From MADRE2 sp964397015 (lineage in GTDB: Bacteria; Desulfobacterota; Desulfobacteria; Desulfobacterales; Desulfobacteraceae), in assembly GCA_964397015.1 (NCBI GenBank), contig CAYNHL010000137.1, positions 1 through 9,389 of the forward strand: 9,389 bases of DNA, written 5' to 3'. The notes beneath the pieces were generated by a model. It was not told the DNA's origin. It was given only the letters and a program-made list of their open reading frames with translations, and searched no databases. The translations under genes were made by a program, and so were the position numbers. Positions 1 to 6,130 of the stretch are shown here, piece by piece. Within the stretch, counting starts at the first letter, position 1. The number at the start of each line of letters is the position of its first letter.

Positions 1-55
1 AACCAGCGACTCTCTGCTTAAAAGGCAGATACTCTACCGACTGAGTTAACGGCCC
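1..55 (-). tRNA. tRNA-Lys (anticodon UUU), 3' end cut by window edge
   Basis: Read on the minus strand, the sequence begins with a 7-nt acceptor strand GGGCCGT. It continues with a D arm (ACTC pairing with GAGT around an AGTCGGTA loop) and a 5-bp anticodon stem TCTGC/GCAGA closing the loop CTTTTAA. The anticodon TTT lies at 22..20, which reads lysine codons AAA and AAG. The T stem starts with GCTGG, then TT, and the window ends. The 3' part of the T arm and the acceptor strand, about 20 nt, lie outside. All visible stems pair without mismatch, so this looks like an intact gene cut only by the window boundary. Confidence 0.95.
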
Positions 56-80
56 TGGGCCAATCAAAAAAACAGAAGAA

Positions 81-109
81 TATCTACTTGATCGGCGGCT
101 GTTTGTCAA
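81..109 (-). promoter_or_regulatory. sigma-70-like promoter of the tRNA-Lys gene
   Basis: On the minus strand a perfect -35 box TTGACA (109..104) is followed by a 17-nt spacer and TAGATA (86..81) in the -10 position. An overlapping alternative -10, GATATT, needs a 19-nt spacer. Transcription would start near 74, leaving a leader of about 20 nt before the tRNA 5' end at 55, which is normal for a tRNA gene. The -10 match is only moderate. The -35 box is one arm of an inverted repeat (TGTCAA/TTGACA, 104-109 and 117-122). Confidence 0.55.
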
Positions 110-128
110 CCTTTTTTTGACAGACCGG

Positions 129-1580
129 CTATTTTTTCCAGAATTCGGGCACGAACAGTATTATAACGGTGTAAATCTCCAGACGGCCAAGGAGCATGCA
201 CCAGGCCAGAATCCATTTGCCGGCCGCGGGTACATGGGCAAAATTATCGGTCGGCCCCACAGAACCGAATCCCGGTCCGATGTTCCCTATGCATGCTGCC
301 GCAGCACCGAATGCGCTCACCATATCCATGCCCATGGCAGCGAGCAGGATGCTGGATATGATATACAAGGCTATATAGAGGGCCAAAAACCCCATTATGC
401 TGCGCAAAACCGTATCGGGAATAACGCGGCCGTTGATGCGGACCCGGGTCACGCTGCGGGGGTGGATAAGCTTGAACAGTTCCCGGTAACAGTATTTGAA
501 CGCCGCTATGATACGGGCAAGTTTCATCCCCCCGCCCGTGGAACCGGCTGATGCACCTACAAACATGCACAAAAAAAGAATGACCTGGCTCAATCCGGGG
601 AACAGCTCGTAATCGGCCGTGGCAAACCCCGTGGTGGTAATGATGGAAACCACCTGGAACGCGGCATAACGAAAAGCGTCGGCCATGCTGTCATATACGC
701 TGCCATGGATATTCCAGGTGACCACGAGGACCATGATACCGGTCAAAAACAGGAAAAGCCGGCATTCCGTATCTTCCCAGAAAGCAAGTGTCCGCCCCCT
801 GAGCATCTGGTAGTGGAGGGAAAAATTGATGCCGGCCAGCAGCATGAATCCCACAATCACATAATCGAAATAAGCGCTGTCATAGCTGGCAATTGAAGCA
901 TTGCGAGGTGAAAATCCGCCCGTGGGCATGGTGGTGAAGGTATGGCACAGCGATTCAAACAAAGACATCCCGCCGGCAAGCAGGAAAATGACTTCCAGCA
1001 GGGACATGCCCGCATATACCATCCAAAGAATTTTTGCAGAATCGCTCAGGCGAGGGGTCAGTTTATCCGGTACCGGGCTGGGAACCTCCGCCTTGTACAG
1101 CTGAATCCCCCCTACGCCAAGATAGGGCAGGATGGCCAGCGACAGGACGATGATGCCCATCCCCCCCAGCCACTGGATCAAACTGCGCCAGAGCAGAAGG
1201 CTCTCGGTTGCCCCTTCAATATTGGTCATGACCGAAGACCCGGTCGTGGTAAACCCGGAAACGGATTCAAAAACCGCATCTGTCACTGTCTGGAATTCAG
1301 GAGAAAAATAAAAAGGCAGGGCTCCGAACAGGCCGATGGAGGTCCACACCAGCGCGACGACCACCATGCCTTCCTTCTGGGTGATATAGCGGCTCGCCCC
1401 GGGTTTCCGGGAAAGAACGAACATCAGGGCGCCAAGACCTGTTGTCAGGCCCATGGAGGTCAACAGCCCGGCATGTGCCTGATCCTGGAAGTACAGGCTG
1501 GCAGCCAGCGGAAGTCCCATGGCCAGGCCGAGAAATACCAGGAGGACCCCGTTGATATTGGCGATGATCCACCAGCGCAT
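129..1580 (-). CDS. trkH: Trk/Ktr-type potassium uptake channel subunit TrkH
   Basis: This 483-aa polytopic inner-membrane protein forms the K+-conducting pore of the Trk uptake system and works with the cytoplasmic subunit TrkA. Four pore-loop repeats are visible. Their selectivity-filter segments are TTTGSS around G114, TTMPTGGF around G221-G222, TTTGFAT around G318, and IGNIGPGFG around G432-G435. Hydrophobic helices fill the stretches between them from residue 5 to the C-terminus. The length matches E. coli TrkH (483 aa) closely. The ATG at 1580 lies one base after the trkA stop codon, and no strong Shine-Dalgarno sequence precedes it. Translation is therefore probably coupled to trkA. 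Nothing resembling a clear intrinsic terminator follows the stop codon before the tRNA promoter. Assignment to the TrkH/KtrB superfamily is secure. Which partner and ions it uses in vivo is inferred from the adjacent trkA. Confidence 0.93.
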   Translation of the reverse strand: MRWWIIANINGVLLVFLGLAMGLPLAASLYFQDQAHAGLLTSMGLTTGLGALMFVLSRKPGASRYITQKEGMVVVALVWTSIGLFGALPFYFSPEFQTVTDAVFESVSGFTTTGSSVMTNIEGATESLLLWRSLIQWLGGMGIIVLSLAILPYLGVGGIQLYKAEVPSPVPDKLTPRLSDSAKILWMVYAGMSLLEVIFLLAGGMSLFESLCHTFTTMPTGGFSPRNASIASYDSAYFDYVIVGFMLLAGINFSLHYQMLRGRTLAFWEDTECRLFLFLTGIMVLVVTWNIHGSVYDSMADAFRYAAFQVVSIITTTGFATADYELFPGLSQVILFLCMFVGASAGSTGGGMKLARIIAAFKYCYRELFKLIHPRSVTRVRINGRVIPDTVLRSIMGFLALYIALYIISSILLAAMGMDMVSAFGAAAACIGNIGPGFGSVGPTDNFAHVPAAGKWILAWCMLLGRLEIYTVIILFVPEFWKK

Positions 1581-1581
1581 G

Positions 1582-2946
1582 TCAGAAAAATTCCAGCTTG
1601 ACGGTCAAGAGATTTTCAAGCTTTCTAACAGCCCGTTTTTCAGCGAACATTATAATGCGGTCACCGGGCTGCACCGCGCTTTCTCCAGACGGTATGACAA
1701 TCTCTTCGTTGCGCATTATGCAAACCAGGATCGCACCCTTTGGAAAAGAAAGTTTTTTCAAAGGTTTGTTGGTTATATCAGATGTTTCAAGGGCAATGGC
1801 CTCGATGAACTCGGCACGTTCACCAAACACGGAAATGGCGGACAGGATCTTTCCTTTGCGGATCTGCTGTAAAATGGAACTGACGGCGGACAGCCTGGGA
1901 CTGACCACTTTTTCAATACCAATGGCCGACAGCAGGGAAAAATAGGTAAATTTATTGATCCTGGTAATGCTGCTCTTGGCGCCGAGACTGGTCGTCAACA
2001 GGGATACCAGTATATTGGTTTCATCGTCGCTGGTGACCGATGCAACCACGTCGGTGTCCCGGATATTTTCTTCCAGGAACAGTTTCTGGTCTGACCCGTC
2101 ACCATGCAGGACAACCGTTTTATTCAGTTTTTCCGAAAGGACCTGGCACCTGGCAAGATCTGATTCAATAATCTTGCAGCCGATGGACTCGGATTCGATC
2201 TGGCGGGCAAGCCGCTCCCCGATCCTGCCTCCGCCTACAATCAGCACCCTGCGCAAGGGCTTCGGGGTGATGCCGAAAAGCTTCAATGTAGCATCGAGCC
2301 GAGCTGTCTTGCAGATAAAATAAATGAGATCCCCTGATCTGATGTGATTGACGCCCCTGGGGACAATGATGTCGTTGTCCCTTATGATGGCCGCAATCAG
2401 GGGCCGGTCATCCCCGAACCGGTCATTGAAATCGATAAGTTTCAATCCATCCAGGGGAGAGTCCTTTGCAAGGCGGATACCGACATACTTGACCGCGCCA
2501 TCGGCAAAATCACCGACATCGATTGCCCCGGGAACATCCATCAGCCTGCGGATCGTATTGACCACTTCTATTTCCGGATTGATGATGCTGTCAATATGGG
2601 GGGTCTCTTTTTGAAAAGTGCCGTGAAACATGTCAAAAGCCGAGCTTCGCAACCTGGCCAGCTTTTTGGTCGCAGGGGAAATCAGGCTGGTCATAAGGCA
2701 GGCCACCAGGTTGATTTCATCACTGTCTGTCACTGCCAGCAGGATATCGGCATCCCTGATCCCGGCCTCTTTGAGTACCCTCGGGCTGCTGCCCGATCCG
2801 ATGATCACCTGGACATCGAGATTGTCCGCAACTCGACGCAAGGCATCCTCACTCAGGTCAATCACCACTACGTTCTGATTTTCGGACGAAAGCCGCCTGG
2901 CGATCTGGTAGCCTACTTCCCCGGCCCCCACAATAATGATCTTCAA
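1582..2946 (-). CDS. trkA: Trk system potassium uptake regulatory protein TrkA
   Basis: This 454-aa cytoplasmic protein binds nucleotides and gates the TrkH channel. It has the duplicated architecture of full-length TrkA, which is about 458 aa in E. coli. A first RCK/Rossmann domain has GAGEVG at residues 7-12 and the acidic residue D30 ending the second strand. A TrkA-C domain follows at about 145-225. A second Rossmann domain has GGGRIG at 238-243 and E261 in the equivalent acidic position, and a second TrkA-C domain lies at about 370-450. The start codon is TTG at 2946, chosen because GGGAGA at 2960-2955 lies 8 nt upstream and the next residues (KIIIVGAG) form the first beta strand. No in-frame ATG gives a better start. 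The gene is followed one base later by trkH, and a strong promoter lies upstream in the motA-trkA gap. Confidence 0.94.
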   Translation of the reverse strand: MKIIIVGAGEVGYQIARRLSSENQNVVVIDLSEDALRRVADNLDVQVIIGSGSSPRVLKEAGIRDADILLAVTDSDEINLVACLMTSLISPATKKLARLRSSAFDMFHGTFQKETPHIDSIINPEIEVVNTIRRLMDVPGAIDVGDFADGAVKYVGIRLAKDSPLDGLKLIDFNDRFGDDRPLIAAIIRDNDIIVPRGVNHIRSGDLIYFICKTARLDATLKLFGITPKPLRRVLIVGGGRIGERLARQIESESIGCKIIESDLARCQVLSEKLNKTVVLHGDGSDQKLFLEENIRDTDVVASVTSDDETNILVSLLTTSLGAKSSITRINKFTYFSLLSAIGIEKVVSPRLSAVSSILQQIRKGKILSAISVFGERAEFIEAIALETSDITNKPLKKLSFPKGAILVCIMRNEEIVIPSGESAVQPGDRIIMFAEKRAVRKLENLLTVKLEFF

Positions 2947-2954
2947 TGTTATTG

Positions 2955-2960
2955 TCTCCC
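2955..2960 (-). promoter_or_regulatory. ribosome binding site fixing the TTG start of trkA
   Basis: On the minus strand GGGAGA (2960..2955) is followed by 8 nt and then the TTG at 2946. The site is a good Shine-Dalgarno match at normal spacing. It supports TTG as the true start of trkA, since no ATG or GTG is available in frame nearby. Confidence 0.7.
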
Positions 2961-2985
2961 GATTCGGTTTTCAGGCTGGGGAAGC

Positions 2986-3014
2986 ACCATACTACATGAG
3001 CTGTCTGGTGTCAA
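2986..3014 (-). promoter_or_regulatory. sigma-70-like promoter of trkAH
   Basis: The minus strand carries a perfect -35 box TTGACA (3014..3009), an exact 17-nt spacer, and TATGGT (2991..2986), a 4-of-6 match to the -10 consensus. The predicted start near 2979 gives a leader of about 33 nt before the trkA start. The -35 box begins only 4 bases beyond the motA stop codon. trkAH is therefore likely transcribed independently of motBA, although read-through is possible because no terminator is visible between them. Confidence 0.65.
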
Positions 3015-3017
3015 TGA

Positions 3018-3929
3018 TCATACCGGCTGTGGATCTACGTCTTCTTCGCTGCCGGGTTTCTCCTGGCCGCCGGGTTCCCCTTGAGAGTCAGGGATATCCA
3101 CCAGGCCGAATTTCTGCTTGATCCGCTCATAGGATACATACCTGTGCTGCCTGGCAGAAGGGGTCAAAAATGACTGCAGTTTTCTTTCGAGCATCCGGGG
3201 ATGAAGGTCTCCGGCAATGGCCAGCACACCTTCCGTGATGATATTCTGTAAAAAAAGCTCCTGGACCGTTCTTTCCCTTATGCAGGCAGCCACCGGCATG
3301 AACACGAAATTGGCCAGGACAATTCCGTAAAGGGTCGAGGTCAGGGCAATAGGGACCGTCGCCATTATGACGGCCGAATCCCCGGCACCGGCAAGCATGC
3401 CGATGAGACCGACCACGCTGCCCACCAGGCCGAAGGAAGGGGCTATGTCGGCCATGGTCTGGAGAACCCTGAGAGTCTCGTCCCGCCGCATGCGGAAAAA
3501 ATACATCTCCGCCCTTAAATTTTCCCGGATCTGGTCCGGATCATACCCGTCTATCAACAGTCCGATCGCCTGGCGCAGGAACACGATGGATATTTCCTCT
3601 TCCTCGTCCTGGAGCGCAAGAGCCCCCTTGATCCGTTTTTTGACCGACAGGTCCACCAGGATCTGGACGATCTCGTCAGACTGCCGTACAGGTTTTCCAT
3701 ATGCAGTTTTCACTACCTTGAGCAAAATCAGGATACGGTCCATCTGGTAACTCAGGAAGGTCGCTCCCAGGGTGCCGCCGATGACAATCAGGAATCCTGA
3801 AAGATTCAGGTAAAGCCCGGTATTGCCATGGATGAAGAAACCGGAAAGAAACAATACCATACAGATGGCCAGCCCGATGATATTCCACCTGGCATATCGC
3901 AACATCGGCCATTTTTCAAATATTTTCAT
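3018..3929 (-). CDS. motA: MotA-type proton channel stator protein
   Basis: This 303-aa inner-membrane protein belongs to the MotA/TolQ/ExbB family and forms, with MotB, the ion-driven stator of the flagellar motor. Two N-terminal membrane segments lie at about 14-33 and 38-60. A large charged cytoplasmic region with an acidic DEEEEE run near 108-113 follows, then two further membrane segments at about 163-184 and 190-215. Motifs include APSFGLVGSVVGLIGML, with the family proline at P164, and VPIALTSTLYG, with a second proline at P212. The C-terminal tail is hydrophilic and rich in Gly, Glu and Pro. The ATG at 3929 is preferred because AAAGGA lies 6 nt upstream. Longer versions starting at ATG 3944 or TTG 3962 lack such a site. 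The motB stop codon is 16 bases upstream of this start. The family is clear. The flagellar role rests on the MotB partner, since no other flagellar gene is in view. Confidence 0.88.
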   Translation of the reverse strand: MKIFEKWPMLRYARWNIIGLAICMVLFLSGFFIHGNTGLYLNLSGFLIVIGGTLGATFLSYQMDRILILLKVVKTAYGKPVRQSDEIVQILVDLSVKKRIKGALALQDEEEEISIVFLRQAIGLLIDGYDPDQIRENLRAEMYFFRMRRDETLRVLQTMADIAPSFGLVGSVVGLIGMLAGAGDSAVIMATVPIALTSTLYGIVLANFVFMPVAACIRERTVQELFLQNIITEGVLAIAGDLHPRMLERKLQSFLTPSARQHRYVSYERIKQKFGLVDIPDSQGEPGGQEKPGSEEDVDPQPV

Positions 3930-3935
3930 CAAGAT

Positions 3936-3941
3936 TCCTTT
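3936..3941 (-). promoter_or_regulatory. ribosome binding site deciding the motA start
   Basis: AAAGGA on the minus strand (3941..3936) lies 6 nt before the ATG at 3929. It sits inside the N-terminal extension implied by the upstream candidates at 3944 and 3962. This makes the 303-aa form of MotA the likely product and places the site just downstream of the motB stop codon. Confidence 0.65.
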
Positions 3942-3945
3942 CATG

Positions 3946-4704
3946 CTATTGAGCGGCGGCAAATGGTTTTTCTTTTACCAGGATGATCTCCACGCGCCGG
4001 TTCAATGCCCGGTTCTCCTGGCCGGTATTGGGGGCTACCGGCTGGAAATAGGCGTGGGCACTGACAAAGAAACGCTCCGGGGCTACATTGCCCTCTTCCA
4101 TCAGGTACCGGGCGACCTGGACCGCCCGTGCCGATGAAAGCTCCCAGTTCGTGGGATACTGCTGTGAACTTAACGGCAGGTCATCGGTGTGGCCGACAAT
4201 GTTGATCATATACTCAGTCTCGTTCAATGCCCTGGCCACCTGGTCCAGCTGATACCGGGCAGCCTCCTTGAGCTCGGCACTGCCCAGGTCAAAGAAAAAA
4301 TCACCGCTCAGTACCATCCTGACGGTTTTATCCCTTGCCAGATCGAAAAAAGACTGCCTGTCCACCATAACATCCTGGATCGCTTTTCTGGACTGGTCAT
4401 ATACCTGTGACGGCTGCTGAGTTTCATTGATGGTGATGATACGGTTCGCGCCGGCATCCGAAATGCTGTTTTTTCCCGGGCCTTTTCCGAACATCAGTTC
4501 CTGGTCCGATGTCTGGTAAATATAGAGCACGGCAAAAAAAATGAACATGGTCATCATCAGATCAGACCATGACACCGCCCACCGGTGATTTTTATCCGAA
4601 GATGCATAGGAAAGAAGCTCGTCATAAAACGGGCTGCCATCTTCAGCAAACGGTGCAGTACTTTTGGAGACCTGGTCTGATTCACCCTTCATATTCTGGT
4701 CCAT
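3946..4704 (-). CDS. motB: MotB-type stator protein with OmpA-like peptidoglycan-binding domain
   Basis: This 252-aa protein anchors the stator to the cell wall and carries the ion-binding aspartate. About 40 hydrophilic residues precede a single membrane helix at about 43-64. Its start reads SWSDLMMTMF, and D48 sits where MotB has its essential proton-accepting Asp. A linker at about 65-125 corresponds to the plug and periplasmic region. It is followed by an OmpA/MotB C-terminal domain at about 128-243, with GHTDD at 171-175, NWELSSARA at 187-195 and NRRVEI at 235-240, all typical of peptidoglycan-binding folds. The length is somewhat below E. coli MotB (308 aa). The ATG at 4704 has only a weak upstream Shine-Dalgarno sequence, and M5 is an alternative start. 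It precedes motA, the reverse of the usual order. An OmpA-family protein of a non-flagellar proton-driven complex cannot be fully excluded. Confidence 0.87.
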   Translation of the reverse strand: MDQNMKGESDQVSKSTAPFAEDGSPFYDELLSYASSDKNHRWAVSWSDLMMTMFIFFAVLYIYQTSDQELMFGKGPGKNSISDAGANRIITINETQQPSQVYDQSRKAIQDVMVDRQSFFDLARDKTVRMVLSGDFFFDLGSAELKEAARYQLDQVARALNETEYMINIVGHTDDLPLSSQQYPTNWELSSARAVQVARYLMEEGNVAPERFFVSAHAYFQPVAPNTGQENRALNRRVEIILVKEKPFAAAQ

Positions 4705-4753
4705 TCAAGGCTCATTTCATCTTCAAATCGAAAAAAAAAAGCATTTCTTACAT

Positions 4754-4781
4754 CAATCGGCCCGATATTCATTTTTCTTGA
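4754..4781 (-). promoter_or_regulatory. candidate sigma-28 (FliA) promoter upstream of motBA
   Basis: On the minus strand GCCGATTG (4761..4754) resembles the flagellar sigma-28 -10 element GCCGATAA, with the first six bases identical. TCAA (4781..4778) lies 16 nt upstream, a 3-of-4 match to TAAA at one base more than the usual spacing. The predicted start near 4747 would give a leader of about 43 nt that contains an uninterrupted run of ten U. Sigma-28 control is known for motAB in enteric bacteria. Here it is an inference from a partial match, and no better sigma-70 promoter was found in the 78-bp gap. Confidence 0.3.
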
Positions 4782-4782
4782 A

Positions 4783-5955
4783 TCAAGTCACTCCCCTGCG
4801 ATCAATGGCAGCCCTGACACCGGCGCAGACCCTTTCAATATCCTCCCGGGTCATCTGCGGGAACAGCGGCAGGGTTATAATCCGTTCATATGCTTCTTCA
4901 GCGACCGGACACAACCCTTTGGACATCTTGAATCTCTTTTGATAAAACGGGTGGTAATACACCGGGATATAATGCACATTGACTCCAATGCCCTGTTCCC
5001 TTAAAAATGAAAACATCTCCGCCCGGGTTACAGGGCAGGCATGATCCAGCCGGATCACGTACAGGTGACGGGCATGGACCCCGTATTCTAGATTTTTCAG
5101 CGGCTTTGCCAGAGGGATATCCTTGAAGGCCCGGTCATAGATACCGGCAAGCTTGTTACGCCTTTCCACCCATTGCAAAAGCTTTTTCATCTGGCTTATC
5201 CCCAGGGCACACTGGATGTCTGTCAGGCGGTAGTTGAAGCCGAGCGTCTCCATCTCATAATACCAGGAACCTTTTTGTGACCTGGAACGGTGATCCGACG
5301 TAATACCGTGATTTCGAAACCGCCTCATTTTCCCGGCAAGAGCTGCGGACCCGGTGGTTACCATGCCGCCCTCACCCGTGGTAACAGGTTTGACCGGGTG
5401 AAAGCTGAACGCGGTCAAGTCCGCGACATTTCCCGCCGGTATCCCCCGGTAAGTCCCGCCAAGGGCATGACAGGCATCTGATACCAACGCGATCCCCCCT
5501 GGAGCGACAAGTTCCCTGAGCGTGTCGTAATCACAGGACTGGCCGGCGTAGTCAACACCCACAACCGCCCGTGTACGTTCATTGATCAATTTCTTGACGG
5601 ATTCAGGATCAATCAGCAGGGTGTCCCTGTCCACGTCTGCAAATACCGGGGTACCCCCCTGGTACACCACGGCATTGGCCGTGGCGGCAAAGGTAATGGG
5701 CGGAACGATCACTTCATCCCCGGGCTGGATGTCAAGGGTGTGCATCACTGCATGCAAAGCTGCCGTTCCGCTGTTTACAGCAACGGCATGGGCCGCGCCG
5801 GTAAACTCCCTGACACTGCTTTCAAAAGCTTCGACCAGCGGACCCGTGGTCAGCCAGTCTGATTTGAGGGTGTCGATGACGGCCTGGATATCTTCTTCAT
5901 CGATACATTGCCTTCCATAAGGTATAAATGAATCAGGCTGATTTTGACTGGTCAT
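4783..5955 (-). CDS. pseC: PLP-dependent aminotransferase PseC (pseudaminic acid synthesis)
   Basis: This 390-aa cytoplasmic enzyme of the DegT/DnrJ/EryC1/StrS sugar aminotransferase family is most like PseC. PseC converts UDP-2-acetamido-2,6-dideoxy-L-arabino-4-hexulose to the 4-amino sugar, the second step to pseudaminic acid. Visible motifs are the N-terminal IPYGRQ, SDWLTTGP at 32-39, and NSGTAALHA at 61-69. Further along are PPITFAATAN at 85-94, VDYAGQS at 134-140, SDACHALG at 159-166 with cofactor-binding D160, and SFHPVKPVTTGEGG at 184-197 with the PLP-binding lysine K189. FNYRLTDIQCALG follows near 240-252. The TPIxFxATAN, VDYAGxS and HxxKPxTTxEGG patterns recall the H. pylori PseC sequence from memory. 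The ATG at 5955 has GGAG 4 nt upstream. The gene diverges from two glycosyltransferase-like genes and is followed 78 bp later by motBA. A related 4-aminotransferase of another nucleotide sugar is the main alternative. Confidence 0.85.
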   Translation of the reverse strand: MTSQNQPDSFIPYGRQCIDEEDIQAVIDTLKSDWLTTGPLVEAFESSVREFTGAAHAVAVNSGTAALHAVMHTLDIQPGDEVIVPPITFAATANAVVYQGGTPVFADVDRDTLLIDPESVKKLINERTRAVVGVDYAGQSCDYDTLRELVAPGGIALVSDACHALGGTYRGIPAGNVADLTAFSFHPVKPVTTGEGGMVTTGSAALAGKMRRFRNHGITSDHRSRSQKGSWYYEMETLGFNYRLTDIQCALGISQMKKLLQWVERRNKLAGIYDRAFKDIPLAKPLKNLEYGVHARHLYVIRLDHACPVTRAEMFSFLREQGIGVNVHYIPVYYHPFYQKRFKMSKGLCPVAEEAYERIITLPLFPQMTREDIERVCAGVRAAIDRRGVT

Positions 5956-6034
5956 TTTGCTCCAAACAAGATCATTTTTTTATTCAGGATACAGATGGAA
6001 CCTGGCATGGAGCTGATCAAAAGTCAATTCTTTA

Positions 6035-6063
6035 TTGATAATGCCCTTTAATAATTTTATAGT
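6035..6063 (+). promoter_or_regulatory. sigma-70-like promoter of the glycosyltransferase gene pair
   Basis: TTGATA (6035-6040, 5 of 6 to consensus), an exact 17-nt spacer and TATAGT (6058-6063, 5 of 6) form a strong vegetative promoter pointing at the plus-strand genes. The predicted start near 6070 gives a leader of about 60 nt. It lies in the 175-bp gap between the divergent pseC and glycosyltransferase genes. No comparably good promoter was seen for pseC on the other strand. Confidence 0.65.
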
Positions 6064-6084
6064 GGGTTAAAAATCAGCCGATTT
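6058..6084 (+). promoter_or_regulatory. candidate sigma-28 (FliA) promoter overlapping the sigma-70 -10 box
   Basis: TATAGTGG (6058-6065), 11 nt, then GCCGATTT (6077-6084) fits the sigma-28 layout TAAAGTTT-N11-GCCGATAA, with 5 of 8 and 6 of 8 bases matching at exact spacing. It overlaps the -10 box of the sigma-70-like promoter. If real, it would put the downstream glycosyltransferase-like genes under flagellar late-gene control. A similarly good match before the tRNA gene shows that chance hits occur in this DNA. Confidence 0.3.
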
Positions 6085-6130
6085 CTTTTTTAAGGCCTGA
6101 TCTTGACGGCATAAAACTTGGAAAAACTGC

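Noticed and set aside
942..1601. 219-residue open frame on the plus strand opposite trkH
   Set aside because: It is antisense to the conserved pore-loop protein TrkH, its composition is rich in Gln, Gly, His and Arg, and it has no recognisable domain.
2344..3084. 246-residue open frame on the plus strand opposite trkA
   Set aside because: It is antisense to the clearly conserved first half of TrkA and looks like a codon-bias shadow without motifs.
4731..4771. Possible intrinsic terminator between pseC and motB (ATCGG-G-CCGAT followed downstream by ten T on the minus strand)
   Set aside because: The near-palindrome has a one-base centre and cannot form a stable hairpin, and 14 bases separate it from the T run.
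5956..6034. Promoter for pseC on the minus strand (TTGACT within this stretch)
   Set aside because: TTGACT is present but no acceptable -10 box lies 16-18 nt downstream, so no promoter is called.
6071..6090. Small hairpin AAATC-AGCC-GATTT followed by a T-rich run on the plus strand, as an attenuator before the glycosyltransferase genes
   Set aside because: The stem is only 5 bp and mostly A-T, too weak to be called a terminator. It would also lie almost at the predicted transcript 5' end.
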